Source of the DNA: Smittium culicis
Taxonomy: Eukaryota > Kickxellomycota > Harpellomycetes > Harpellales > Legeriomycetaceae
DNA: 47,877 bases
NCBI GenBank assembly: GCA_001970855.1
Contig: LSSN01002864.1
Coordinates: 1 to 47,877 of the forward strand
Direction: 5' to 3'
Below, piece by piece: positions 24,101 through 34,872 of the stretch. Below the pieces are notes generated by a model that worked only from the letters and a program-made list of their open reading frames with translations, was not told the DNA's origin and did not search any database. Within the stretch, counting starts at the first letter, position 1; each line of letters opens with the position of its first letter. The translations under genes and the position numbers were made by a program.

Positions 24101-24294
24101 TTATCCTTTCTCACCCAACACTCTTTAAAATAATAATTTTATGATTCGTTCATGATTTATAATCATATTATTATTTGATATTTTATTTCAATATACCAAT
24201 AATTCTCAAGACCTCAGAATTTAAGTATTATATTTGAACATAGTTATCTATATTTGGTGGATCAAAAATAGTCTACCGCACATGAAAGTTTTAA
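24101..24294 (+). mobile_element. piggyBac-like MITE, copy C
   Basis: About 194 bases, starting TTAT-CCTTTCTCACCCAACAC and ending CACATGAAAGTT-TTAA. The interior has TATGATTCGTTCATGATTTA, ACCTCAGAATTTAAG and TGGATCAAAAATAGTCTACC, in the same order as the other copies. It lies about 340 bases upstream of the brr2 start. Confidence 0.65.
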
Positions 24295-24874
24295 TTTAGA
24301 ATTTTGCAAAATGGATAATGGTCAAATATATTGCACTTGAATTTTCAACATCCCTATTCAGTCAGCTATGTATTTAAAATTATATATATGGTATATTACT
24401 ATTTTATTTATTAATTATACCAGTATATCCAAGTTTTTCCATACTGTTTCAGTAAAAAGTTTAATTGTCGGTTATATACTTACTCAGTATAAAATTAAAT
24501 TTTTTGGCGTTATTTTTATCATAAAAATCGAAATTATAAAAAAAAAACATCTTTTTCGTTTAAATGAAAGCTACACTAGTCAAAATAATCACAGAATAAA
24601 TATATCTTGTTTTTTTATAGCATATTACTGAGTTTTTAGAACACTTAAGCGATTTTTTTTTTCTATGTGATATTATAGACTCCAACAAAATCTTTTTTTT
24701 TGGTTATAGGAATAGTAGAATATTTAGAAGGCTTATATCCAAGTATTACCCACCTAATTATAAAATTTCAATTTTAAACTAATCAAGAAAAAATTTTTTT
24801 TTCATCAATGAGGCGGGTTATCAGCATCTTATCTCCTTGCACAATAAGTTATATCAGAAAACCACATAGTCACA

Positions 24875-24908
24875 ATTTATTCAATAAAAAAAAAATTATT
24901 GAATAAAT
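24875..24908. repeat. 13-base perfect hairpin with A8 loop
   Basis: The arms ATTTATTCAATAA (24875-24887) and TTATTGAATAAAT (24896-24908) are exact reverse complements around eight A residues. It lies about 600 bases past the lipase stop on that gene's strand, too far to be an obvious terminator. It may be a miniature foldback. Confidence 0.6.
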
Positions 24909-25502
24909 GGGCATCTTAACACACAAATATATGTATATTTCATTCAGGCTATAATGAATCGGAGATATGATACAATCCCTCTTGTAAAAAAATATACTAA
25001 TTTAAGCTACTAATTTTACTTGTTATTCAAATGGTCGTATCTTAATATCTAATGAAGCACGAAAGCTTTTCGAAATGTTGAAATTCTCAAATAGTTTATA
25101 AATCTTATCTGAAAAATCGAATTTTTTTTTGTATGATTTTATCTTATAAATAAATCTAATATAGTCAAAGTAGAATGAAACTGACAGTCTTATCATACCC
25201 GTTAATTACAAAATATTAAAGATACTATATTTATTAAATGTACATCGAAATCATCGATACTTGAAATAAAAATGATGAGATTAACTTTTGATTGATCCTA
25301 TTTTTATTTTCAAGGAATTTTGTTTATAGTGTATTTTCTATTGGTTAAATAATAGCGAGGATAGAACGTTTAAAGAAAAAGTCTGAAAATTAGTCTTTTT
25401 ACATTTATCTAAAAAATAAAATAAAATAAAAAAGAGCGACAATAAATGAATACAATTTTTATTTAATTAGTTGAAAAAGGGAAATGCCTTAGTAAAAAAA
25501 AT

Positions 25503-28500
25503 CTATGAAAAGTCATGGATTAAAGATCCAATATTGAACTCGTATACTTGTGGGTAGTGGTGGAGCATCATGTTCTTGCTGAACCGCAATTCGCTGAAAC
25601 CTTTAGTGACATCGAGACATTTCGATAGAACCATTTTGCTTTGAGTTCCTTTTTCAAACTGGGGAATGATGTAGTGAACAAATCCAGATCCGAAGTAGCT
25701 TAAATTGTTTCCCAAATTGGATGCGAATATGCTTCCTATTTCGTCGCTTTCAGATGGGTCCTTTATAGAAATTGGCTGGTTCGACTTTTCTGGATCGATA
25801 ACGTAGACAGAACCAGGCGGGTATAGCTTCTCGTTATCCATACTTGCTCTAAGAGTTTTAATAATCGACAGGTGCCAATTTTCTAAATCCTTTATACTGT
25901 TTTTCATTTCTTTTAAAATCTTACTCTCTTTCCTTTTTGGCGTATTAGGAGGGGTTTTTGGGAAAGCCCAAGTTTTTATCCTATTGTGTATATCCGATAA
26001 AGGGGGAACTGAAATTGAAGCAGGGTTAAGTGTGGTTATATTTGTGTATAGGCTCGACAAGTGCTGAGAAAACGGAATATAGCTATTAAAAAACCCTTTA
26101 ACCGGCTCTGTAACTGAAGAATTGGAAGAAATAGGTTCTAAATCAGCGCAGCTTGAACTAGAATTAGGTTTTGGATTTTCCAAGTTAGTATTCAAGTAAG
26201 AAGGCTGCTCGCTAAAAGATTTAGCATCAGAGATACTAGAATCATCAGTATTGTAGCCTTCCTCAAGACTCAGGTCAATATCAAAAAGGCTGATGTTAAA
26301 GTAGTTTAGCTTACTTAGCAATTTATTCTTTTGCTTTGAAAAAGCATTTTTGACTATTTTTTCTACAATTTTGCGCTCATTGCTAAGAGTTGTAGTTACA
26401 GATAGCAAGTCTACAATAGAACCTACAGACAAAAAGCTAAAAATGTCTTCGCTGTTTACAACAGTGGTTACTAAATTTTCTGAGTACAAAGACAATTCCG
26501 AGTTCACAACACACGGACTTCCATAATTAAAACATGATATTGGGCGATCGGAAACAAGGTCAAAGAAACTGCTTGTTAAAAATGTGTAGTTATATTTTGT
26601 ATTTTGTCTGGAGGAAGACCTTGCCCCACTTTCATTAGTGGCAGATCGAGTGTTTCTGTTTGAGAATAATAAGTTTGTTGCGTTTTCAGGGCCCATTGGA
26701 ATTGGCTTCGACCATAAAATCGAAAGTAGTGCTGCAACACCGCCTCCTAAAGAGTGACCACAGAGAACTAGTCCATATTGAGGAAATTCGCGAAGGGCGT
26801 TGCTTATTTCCATGAAAACTTCGCCACTAGGGTTAGCTAGCATTATAGCAGACTGCCACATTCCAGAGTGGACTTTAAATTCAGTTTCCTTGCTGATTGG
26901 ATGGTTAGATAAAATGATTCTTTTGTATGTACACATCATGTCAACAAATAAGTCTGAAACCCCCAAAGTTCCTCTTATGGCCAGCACAACAGATTTAGTA
27001 TAGTGATCGACTGCAATGTAGTGTACAGGCGCGTGAATACTAGGTTCACGGTAAAGTTGGGTATTGCTATAGTAAACATTCTTTGATGGTTCAGTATTCA
27101 TGTACCTTTTTTTGCGCAAACTCTGCTTACGAGAATCCTTTTTGCTTTTCTTAAAGTGGCTTGAGTAATTTCCAGAAGTATCGCTTTCGTCCAATAAATC
27201 CGAGCTAAACGAATGTCTAGATTTAGATCGTAACCGGCTTCCTTTGTTTTTGATTTCTTTGGAGCTTATTGAATATTTCACCTCTGGGCTGGATTCTTTT
27301 GAAAATATAGATGATGCATAGTTAATCGAGGATTTTGCAACATTTAAGGGAGCATTTATAAGTGATTTAAAAATACTATAGCCAGGAATTTGGAAATTAT
27401 CAGGGTGTTTTGGATAGTTCTCAGAGTCAGTTCCAGAGGCAGCAGTATTTCGTCTATGCAATTTGGGGTCATGACCAGAAATACTTGTTTTTTTGCTTTT
27501 TTTGGAGCTAGAGTTATTTGAAAATGGGGATATGTATGAAGAAAACAAAAGATCAGAAATGTTGATACCAGTATGCTTGCAAAAAGCAAGATGATTAGGA
27601 TGGTCATTTACTTTTAAAGTTTTTTTAGAAGTTTTCTTTAGTCTGTAGCTATAAGAATTTGCAGATCTATTTTTGGTAAGGCTCCTTGTTGTGTTATTGA
27701 ATTTATCATTGTGAATAGAGTCAGAACCAAGTTTGACAGAATTTAAATTTGGTGACTTGCTACTGCGTTGGAGTGAAGATAATGGGTTTATTTTGTATGG
27801 TGAATTTGAAAGTATGTTATTTTTATTTGAGAATGAGTTAGAGTTCTCGAATTTTTTATCAATAGCCAAACTATTGTTCAAGCTGCTACTAGTGAAGCTT
27901 TCGGGTTTGCTCACGACTCTAGGCTTAATAGATATTGAATCGGGTTGGCTAGATGTTTCATCAAAGATGCTGGTGGAATTTGCAGGAATTGGCGAGCGAG
28001 ATAAATTTTTCTCAAACAAAGAGTCTTTATCACTTGAAATGGAGTATGACATAAGATGAGAAGAAATAGGATTGTCGCCATATTTATTAAGTAAAGATTT
28101 GATATCAATCTGAGAACCATCTAAGCCCATAACTGACAAGAACTTTGCGCCATAAGCAGACATAGCAAAAGTGGCAAAGCGGGCGATGTTGAAAAGCAAA
28201 GGTTTATTTGGATATATTGAGTAGATATGACCATCATCGCTTTCGACATCATGGATTTTAGATGAATCTTGATTTATAATTGGAGTTGGTTCTGGAGATC
28301 TGCACGAAATTTCGGGAGAGTTGCAGTTAATAGAGTAATCAGAGAGAAAACATGGTTCGAGATCCGGTACTTCGATATTTGAAACAGTAAAATGGTCAAT
28401 GGGGAGAGATGGGTTTAGTTTTGGGGAAGAGGGGAGACTGGGAGGAGCCGATTCAGTCTGAAAGTGGTAAATGCTTGGGTTTTCAAAGTCAACAAAGTCG

Positions 28501-29867
28501 ATTTTTTCGTTATTTTGATTCAATAAATCATCTTTGCGGTCAGTGAACAGATCAGAGCCAGTAAAGTTATCAGAATCTGAAAACAAAGAACTATGGCGTC
28601 TTTCTCTTGGGTAAACTTTAACGGGGTTAATAATATTTAGCGATAAAGTGCGGTTGCTTGGAGAGAATGAAGAGTTTTTAAATAAGAACGAGTTGTTTTT
28701 AGATATTGGGGCGGATTTAACTGGACTTGAATTTTTAACTGTTGTATTTAGGTGAAAATTATTGGTATTTGGGGAGGTATTGAGATCAAAATCGTCATTA
28801 TTGGAATTTGCAAGTTTAGAATTGAAAGAGTTTAGGGCGTTCGTAATTTGATCAAACCAATCATTTTCAGGTGATGAAGGTTCGTTCTGAGTATTTGAAG
28901 ATGTGGAATTTTCTTCAAAAGATATAGAACTTGTTGGTGGTTGACTTAAAGATTTTGCAATGATAATATTTTTGTAAAAGTCCTCTTCGTTGGGAATAAT
29001 TATGGTAGGGAGAGAATTTTTAGAATTTAGTAAGTTAGATGCATTGATAGAATTGAAGAGACCAGGGTGTCGGTTAAGCTGAGAAAAGCTTTTAGATTTA
29101 ATTCTGTTGGAGCTAATGCTCTTGTAGTTTCTTGGGCAAAATGGTTTATCCACTCCAAAGTTCGCATAAACCTGTTGAAGTTTTCGAGCGTTGGGCACCT
29201 TCCTGGTTACTAGTTGTAAAATTATCCAGGCAACTAGAGTTTTGGATACGATGAGCAAAGAGTTGAAAAGACCGTTATTTTTTAAAATCAGCTGGACTTC
29301 AGGATTTTTATCCCAGCCTTCACGCTTCACCAATTTAATAAATTCTTTTAGTACCGCAGAAGTTTCGGTATTACCAAACATGACTTCCAAAAGCCGTATA
29401 TTTTCTTCAGCTAGAAAGAAACCGAGTTCAACGCTTTTTCGGTAAATATGGAAGCTGTTTTGTACGGTAGATTCTATTAGTTCAATAGGCTTAGATACAA
29501 TGAAATTTGCTAAAGAGAAAATTCCAAACATATCAGAGTCACCTAGAAGGCTGGAAGATTTATTTTTTAATAAATCAGCGCCAGCATATATAGACTTCTT
29601 TTGGTGTTCAGAATTTATAGATATATATTCGAATAGTGAAACAGCTAGAATGCTGAGAAAACGAAGACTGATTCTGCTAGATTTAGAAATGAAGGAAACT
29701 AAGTCGGCCAAGTTTGGGTTTAGAATTTTGTCAGGATTTCGATTTTCGGATTTTAAGAGGAGTAGGAAATCATTTTCGTAGTCTATTGCGGAGCCTTTCG
29801 ACCAAGATTCGATATATTCTTCATCGTTCGAGTTGAAATCTACTTCATATGAGATAGAATTATCCAT
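25503..29867 (-). CDS. Class 3 lipase, sn1-diacylglycerol-lipase type
   Basis: Probably a membrane-associated serine lipase that cleaves the sn-1 chain of diacylglycerol. The Lipase_3 domain sits near the C-terminus of the 1454-aa frame. AIRGTLG (R965-T967) is the oxyanion-region strand, GHSLGGG (1037-1043) carries the nucleophile Ser1039, NSEDIFSF holds a likely catalytic Asp1141, and MLHHYPQVYEF (His1436/1437) supplies the likely His. Hydrophobic segments at about 66-84 and 203-220 could anchor the N-terminus, though the four-helix bundle of animal DAGLs is not clear. The long middle (about 260-900) is low-complexity, rich in Ser, Asn and Lys, and probably disordered. A second Ser/Asn-rich insert lies between Asp1141 and the His. 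The gene is intronless and on the same strand as brr2. The family is confident; the substrate is inferred. Confidence 0.9.
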   Translation of the reverse strand: MDNSISYEVDFNSNDEEYIESWSKGSAIDYENDFLLLLKSENRNPDKILNPNLADLVSFISKSSRISLRFLSILAVSLFEYISINSEHQKKSIYAGADLLKNKSSSLLGDSDMFGIFSLANFIVSKPIELIESTVQNSFHIYRKSVELGFFLAEENIRLLEVMFGNTETSAVLKEFIKLVKREGWDKNPEVQLILKNNGLFNSLLIVSKTLVAWIILQLVTRKVPNARKLQQVYANFGVDKPFCPRNYKSISSNRIKSKSFSQLNRHPGLFNSINASNLLNSKNSLPTIIIPNEEDFYKNIIIAKSLSQPPTSSISFEENSTSSNTQNEPSSPENDWFDQITNALNSFNSKLANSNNDDFDLNTSPNTNNFHLNTTVKNSSPVKSAPISKNNSFLFKNSSFSPSNRTLSLNIINPVKVYPRERRHSSLFSDSDNFTGSDLFTDRKDDLLNQNNEKIDFVDFENPSIYHFQTESAPPSLPSSPKLNPSLPIDHFTVSNIEVPDLEPCFLSDYSINCNSPEISCRSPEPTPIINQDSSKIHDVESDDGHIYSIYPNKPLLFNIARFATFAMSAYGAKFLSVMGLDGSQIDIKSLLNKYGDNPISSHLMSYSISSDKDSLFEKNLSRSPIPANSTSIFDETSSQPDSISIKPRVVSKPESFTSSSLNNSLAIDKKFENSNSFSNKNNILSNSPYKINPLSSLQRSSKSPNLNSVKLGSDSIHNDKFNNTTRSLTKNRSANSYSYRLKKTSKKTLKVNDHPNHLAFCKHTGINISDLLFSSYISPFSNNSSSKKSKKTSISGHDPKLHRRNTAASGTDSENYPKHPDNFQIPGYSIFKSLINAPLNVAKSSINYASSIFSKESSPEVKYSISSKEIKNKGSRLRSKSRHSFSSDLLDESDTSGNYSSHFKKSKKDSRKQSLRKKRYMNTEPSKNVYYSNTQLYREPSIHAPVHYIAVDHYTKSVVLAIRGTLGVSDLFVDMMCTYKRIILSNHPISKETEFKVHSGMWQSAIMLANPSGEVFMEISNALREFPQYGLVLCGHSLGGGVAALLSILWSKPIPMGPENATNLLFSNRNTRSATNESGARSSSRQNTKYNYTFLTSSFFDLVSDRPISCFNYGSPCVVNSELSLYSENLVTTVVNSEDIFSFLSVGSIVDLLSVTTTLSNERKIVEKIVKNAFSKQKNKLLSKLNYFNISLFDIDLSLEEGYNTDDSSISDAKSFSEQPSYLNTNLENPKPNSSSSCADLEPISSNSSVTEPVKGFFNSYIPFSQHLSSLYTNITTLNPASISVPPLSDIHNRIKTWAFPKTPPNTPKRKESKILKEMKNSIKDLENWHLSIIKTLRASMDNEKLYPPGSVYVIDPEKSNQPISIKDPSESDEIGSIFASNLGNNLSYFGSGFVHYIIPQFEKGTQSKMVLSKCLDVTKGFSELRFSKNMMLHHYPQVYEFNIGSLIHDFS

Positions 29868-30574
29868 ATATAATAAAACAAATACAGGTTAAATTGAAGG
29901 AATTGGCGAGACTTTATTAGAGAAATAGAGAAATGAGAAGTATTAGAGTAGTAGAGAAAATAAAAAAAGTCTAAAATAAATTAAAATTGATGATAAACGT
30001 CCAAGTATATAAAAATAAAAATAATTTTCTAGTAGAATTAGGTAGAATAAGATGTATAAATATATAAGGGTAGATATGAATGACTATAATAATCTAAAGA
30101 GCAGATATATTTAGGGGAATGTAAATAAACACTAAGCTTTCAATGAACATTTAACGGATTTTTAATCTTACGAAATTATATGAGTAGTTGATAGCTCTAA
30201 TATAAGCCAAGGTTGCATTTATTGCTGTGAATTCCCATGAAGCTTCATAAGGATTGGCTGCAGAGACTTTATCTAAAAATGTAGTTTAGAATATAAATAG
30301 CTGGTTCGAGCATTAAATAGAAAGTTTAGGAAATAAATTTCTGACAATATTCCCAATCACATTCACAAAAAAAAAAAATAAACATTTGCATGACTAAAAT
30401 AAAAATAAAAGCAAAGTAATTTACTAAGGATTTCCTAACGACATAAAAAACTCCAAATAAAGCATCAAGGAAACTCCTCTACTTGCCGAGTAAATAATTA
30501 TCCCTTCAAATGAAAATGTGAAAAAGCTTTCTTTATTTAATGCTAGCAAATTAGGTCAAAGAGTCTAATATTAT

Positions 30575-30775
30575 TTGCGCCTTTGCTCTCTATCAGCAGG
30601 CTATGATAAAACTATAAAATAATGCACATTGATTCGCCTATGATTTTTATACAGCTTATCAATTCGATAAATAGAATTAAACCGCCTATAAACATAGAAA
30701 TTAAAGGCTATATTATTCATAGATAGCACCACTGACTAATTTAGACTGTTATAAATCAGCAACTGAACATCGCAT
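30575..30775 (+). mobile_element. Decayed TTAA-type MITE, copy F
   Basis: It keeps GCGCCTTTGCTCTCTATCAG at the left, an ATTGATTCGCCTATGATTTT block and GAAATTAAAG, at the spacing seen in other copies. The right end is eroded and the borders are approximate. Confidence 0.35.
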
Positions 30776-31550
30776 GACTACTGCTAAAATAACTGGGGAA
30801 AAATATCTACATAAACATGACTAAAACCACGCTTTAGTTTTTCTTGCATCTTTTTTTGAAAACAATTCAAGATTGTTAAAATCTGATAATTAAAAAGAAA
30901 TTCAGCAACAGAATTATCTTTCTTAAATCTCAGCTAGGTTATTTTTACGTCTAACCAATGATTAGCAAATGTTGTGAAGGATTAACTAGACAGTCCCTCA
31001 GCCAAATAACAGATTTACATTTTTAGCCTGGATTTGCATTTTCCCTCACACATTTAATATAAACTTCACTTGACCTCCAAATCACAATAATAGTTATAAA
31101 TATTGTAGTTGTAAAAGTGTGTATCTTTTGCAAATTTTCTATTTATTTAACTATACTTGTATTTTATTTTCTCCTAAAAAATATTTCAAATCAAATTATA
31201 TGGCGAATTATCTACCAACATTACTTGGAAAATTCGAAATAATCTTTCCAGATAAGCCAATATTATTTTTCGATATAGTACATTTGTACCAATGGTTTTA
31301 AGCTGCAAAATGGTATTGACTTATCTTAGTATCTCGTATCTAACAAGCTCTTTTCATATAAATGAACTTGAACAAAATGCTATAAAGATATTCAGCAGTT
31401 AGAAAAAATATGCAGTTCCAAATAAACAAATAAATACATACACCGCTTCATACAGAAATTAAAAAATGCATAAGTCATTTGCATGAATTGCTTTCTGAAG
31501 CATATGGCTGAATTGTATCTATGTAAAAAAAACGTGTAAATACTATTCAT

Positions 31551-31742
31551 TTAACCCTTTCGCATTCAACTCTGATTAAAAAACAAATTCATTGATTCGT
31601 TCATTATTTAAAATTTAATGTTATTTGTTGATTATCTACATCAATCCAATAATTAAACGCGTTTCAGAGTTATATCACTATTATTGATGGCAGTTGACTG
31701 GGTTTGATGTATCATGACATTGAATCATTTGCTGAAGTATTA
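31551..31742 (+). mobile_element. piggyBac-like MITE, copy D
   Basis: The left end is intact: TTAA-CCCTTTCGCATTCAAC, followed by CATTGATTCGTTCATTATTT. The right end is eroded but keeps TTTGATGTATCATGA and a final GAAGTATTA. It shows the clearest left terminus of the family. Confidence 0.55.
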
Positions 31743-32893
31743 CATGTATTTTCATGGTTTATACTAAGTTTTTTTTTTTTCCTGGGATGAAAAGCCGAAA
31801 CCATTAAACTTGTTGTGCTTTTGGGCAATATAGTATACTTTCTCTTTTTATGTAAGCGTAGAAACATTCTTTTCCATTAAAGATTATTTTAAACCTGCAT
31901 TAATGTTGTTAAACCGATAATTATAATTAATCGAATACCGAATCCTAGATGTTCCAAAATGCAATCAATTTTGAAAATTGTTGCAATTAATTCTTTGCTT
32001 AAATTTATTTCAGCTGATTTTAGCTTGGATCAGAGCATATCTTTGTTAGGTGTATATGAAAAATATTATACCAGTAACTAGTTGCTTCAAATGCATTTTT
32101 TTAACTCGGGCAAAGATATTAAAAGCTAAACACTCTAGAGAAAAAGCGTTTAAGATATCTGTCTTGCTAATTAATATCAAGAATATAGTGAAATTTTATT
32201 TCCGTTCCTCTGAAAAAAAAAGGACTAGTGAGTATATATTAATATTGGTACCAAAAAGTTTTTGTAACTTTTAGACCAAATTAAATAAAACAAAAAACCT
32301 TTAAAATCAAAACAGTTAGGATTTCAAATTAGATAATAAGAGTAAGCCTAATCGAAGCAAAATTTCTAATGTAAATAAAAGAAAAAAATTTTTTCCTTTA
32401 AATTGTCTCAGTTCAAAAAATTTCATAATTATAAAAATAAAAGAAATTATAGTCTACTTGATTATTTCATGTCCTGACTAAATTCAGTTCATTGAGAGCT
32501 GAGTAATTTTTATACTGGCAAAAAATCAAAAAATCTGATTAAATGTTCTAAATTATCAAATTATAGCACTCAAATATTACAGCAAATGTATTTACTGAGA
32601 TAATAAAAATTTTTCTCGTCTAACTACTGATAATTAGTTGCAGATAATTAATATTCAATTATACCAGTATACTTATTTATTAAAAAAAGGAACAAAAATT
32701 AAAAATATATTGTAAAAAAACTTTTTATTATCATAATTTGGAAATAACCTATTATAAATGTAATTATCGAATCATTGAAAGCAGCAATAGACTTGGGATT
32801 TAAAAAAAAAAGGCTGGAGGACTTTAATGTTCCTATGAGAAAATAATAATAATTCCAGTCTAAATTACCAGTGCTTATCAGAAATTTATTAAA

Positions 32894-32903
32894 GGGGGGG
32901 GGG
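32894..32903. repeat. Ten-G homopolymer
   Basis: Ten consecutive G residues, preceded by AAA and followed by TTAA, lie 36 bases beyond the cms1-like stop codon. Such a run is striking in DNA this poor in G+C. The AAAGGG(n)TTAA context resembles the right end of the TTAA-type elements. Confidence 0.7.
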
Positions 32904-32939
32904 TTAAATGGTAAAAAAAAGAAAGTGTATCCAAATTAA

Positions 32940-33995
32940 TTATATTAGGACAATTTTCGTCGAATCTGAGGCAGAGTGTGGATATAATTCGTTTTTCCAT
33001 AGGATACTTAGATCCTTTCTAGTGTCATCCATATCAATAACAGTTCGCATTTTATTATCTCTTTGACAATCGATAATTAAAAGGGATAGATTAGAAGTGT
33101 CGAGTTTTTCTATTAATAAAAAAAATCATAGATTAGATTTAATAGGTAAATTTGAATAAATAAACGGCAATACTTAATTCAAGGAGTTTAAGGAGTCTAT
33201 TAGGTGTTCCGACAGCTACGTCTATTTCATTCTTTTGTAGAAAATCTATTTGTTCGTCTATTTTCATATGCTTACTAAACAATTTACCAACTTTCAAGTT
33301 AGACCCAGTTTTAATATCCCTAAAAACAATGTATAAATAAGTTGTTAATTAAGTAACAAAAGAATTAACAAAAATATATTGTTATACATTATGTATCATA
33401 AGTAAAATCAAAAAAAAAATCATAAAAGCGAATTCTTTGAGAACCTGACAACAGAGACAGAACGGATTGCAGAACTGCAAATTACCAAAATCTTTGGAGC
33501 GCCAAATTTAGGCTGAGATTTATTTTTAGTGTCCATTGGGAATATTTCTGGATTCTTTAAAGCAGATCTAACAATATCTCTAAAAGGATTCTGACCTGTT
33601 TTGGAGTCAAGCAAATCAACCATAAAGTCTTCTGGCTTTGCTTGGAAGCTTGATAACTCTAACGATGATAGCTTTGAGAAAGCTTTCTTTAGCATATCAT
33701 TGAATAATTCCGCTTGCCCTTGTGTTGAGCTTGGGATTATGAGAGTTCTTTTTCCGCCTTTGCTCTTCTACAGATTATAGATTTTAATCGACTGTATTGA
33801 TTTATATCCGAAAATGGATTAGTTAATGCTAAATAAATAAAAACTTACCTTTTCTTTTGGAGATTTCTTTGCTTGTTTTGGCTTGGCTTGGATCTCTTCT
33901 TCTGAATCCAACTTCCGTTTACTTGCAGACTTTAGATCTGGAGTTAACGAGAATTCGCTTTCAATATAAAAATCATCGTCTAGTGTATCACCCAT
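32940..33995 (-). CDS. cms1: Cms1-like 90S pre-ribosome protein (4 exons)
   Basis: Cms1 (CMSS1 in animals) is a DEAD-box-helicase-like protein without helicase motifs, associated with the U3-containing 90S pre-ribosome in the nucleolus. The spliced frame is 261 aa, close to yeast (291) and human (279). Exons on the minus strand are 33995-33849, 33767-33445, 33319-33174 and 33109-32940, and the phases join without a break. The first exon encodes an acidic then Lys-rich N-terminus. Exon 2 has the PKILVICSSAIRSVSVVR strand, exon 3 has KLFSKHMKIDEQIDFLQ and VGTPNRLLKLLE, and exon 4 has LSLLIIDCQRDNKMRTVIDM. These match the family pattern of an alanine-rich strand, K-F-x-K-H, G-T-P-x-R and an I-D-x-x-x-D block. 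Donors are GTAAGT, GTTCTC and GTATTG. The second is atypical and chosen because it alone keeps frame. It starts 360 bases from a divergent small gene. Confidence 0.8.
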
Positions 33996-34300
33996 ATTTG
34001 AACTATTGCCTATAAATCTTTTCTTTTTTTTGTAAAATTGAGTATATAATTGAGATGAATTTAATATCTAAGAGCTTTTTCAAAATTTGCGACTATATTT
34101 TTCTACACCTAAAAAAAAGTTTTCGATGCAAGAAACCTTCAATTTTTTTTTATTTGATCTAGGTCTTATAACCAATGGGAGCTGCAGATTCTTGTCGAAA
34201 AAATGAATAAATTGAATTTCTGTTATAAATTTTTCCGCCGTTTATACTGACTTAATATTATCCGCTAATTATCTATGCACTACTTTAATACACTGCGATT

Positions 34301-34356
34301 ATTCGCTAGAAGATACTCACTTCTTCACATAAGAAACACTATTCGCTAGCAGACAT
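34301..34356 (+). repeat. Short direct repeat before small membrane ORF
   Basis: ATTCGCTAG recurs 40 bases apart (34301 and 34341), each followed by an AGA-containing extension. The pair lies directly before the start codon at 34355. It could be a protein-binding site in the bidirectional promoter shared with the cms1-like gene, or an alternative splice acceptor (CTAG). Confidence 0.3.
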
Positions 34357-34609
34357 GCTCCTGCTCTTACTTTCATTTCCATTCGACATCTCGACTGAGG
34401 GCTATCCAATAAACTCAAATAATATCAGATTCATAAAGATATTAACGGCAAGTTTATTAGGCGCGCTTATTTCCTTTATTGCTGTATCCAATTATCGAAT
34501 TTATATGATTTTCTTCTGTTGGTTTTTTGTTGTTTACTTTGTGAAAGTATACGCCAGCAAAGTATACTCATTTTCGATTTTTGCGTTGCTAAGCTTTATC
34601 CTTGTGTAA
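34355..34609 (+). CDS. Small membrane protein, faintly EMC6-like
   Basis: An 84-aa frame whose G+C content is clearly above its surroundings, which argues that it is real. It is mostly hydrophobic, with likely membrane segments around residues 28-44, 47-62 and 68-84. The run NSNNIRFIKILTASLLGALI followed by a short polar N-Y turn and another helix resembles the layout of EMC6, a subunit of the ER membrane-protein insertion complex. Identity is too low to claim that by eye. EMC6 is about 110 aa, and its usual C-terminal tyrosine-rich helix end is missing, so a spliced 3' exon may exist; the frame ends at CTTGTGTAA, which contains possible donor GT pairs. The frame also stays open upstream to 34310 without another Met. 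It lies between a divergent cms1-like gene and gamma-tubulin (264 bases downstream). Confidence 0.5.
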   Translation: MLLLLLSFPFDISTEGYPINSNNIRFIKILTASLLGALISFIAVSNYRIYMIFFCWFFVVYFVKVYASKVYSFSIFALLSFILV

Positions 34610-34872
34610 TTTCTCCTGTCTACATTCGTTAAAGATAAATCAAACAATAATACTTCTATAGTCGATCGGAAATAGCTACTACAAAATTTTCTAATTTTCT
34701 TGAAATTATTCTTACCGCTTTTTACTCTTCGAGTTTTCTAGACGATAATTATTTCAACAACAATTTTTCCATCCAAGCTATAATTCGATTTTACCTCATC
34801 AACCGATTAAAACAAATTATACATTTCATTCAAATCCTCTATTATTTACAGTTCTACAAAAATATCCCGATA

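Larger units (their letters stand above)
23763..25502. other. Spacer between lipase and brr2
   Basis: This AT-rich gap should contain the brr2 promoter (right side of the start at 23762) and the lipase 3' end. It holds one ~195-base TTAA-type element (24101-24294) and a near-perfect hairpin (24875-24908). An 87-codon frame at 24368-24631 is made almost wholly of Ile, Phe, Tyr, Lys and Leu, which is what random AT-rich DNA yields. Confidence 0.6.
29868..32939. other. Spacer between cms1-like and lipase genes
   Basis: No convincing gene is seen in 3 kb. It contains the lipase upstream region, a well-preserved TTAA-type element (31551-31742), a poorly preserved one near 30575-30775, and a run of ten G residues at 32894-32903. 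Short frames at 31119-31301 and 32050-32274 lack any protein-like pattern. Confidence 0.6.

Noticed and set aside
24368..24631. 87-codon plus-strand frame
   Set aside because: AT-driven amino-acid composition, no domain, and it lies in a repeat-bearing spacer. Probably chance.
30296..30325. GGTTCGAGCA string resembling a tRNA B box
   Set aside because: The invariant CC is missing, and no cloverleaf or A box could be drawn around it.
32050..32274. 74-codon plus-strand frame
   Set aside because: Slightly mixed composition but no recognisable pattern and no clear GC rise. Not supported as a gene.
33420..33695. 91-codon minus-strand frame treated as a separate gene
   Set aside because: It is exon 2 of the spliced cms1-like gene, read on into the following intron.
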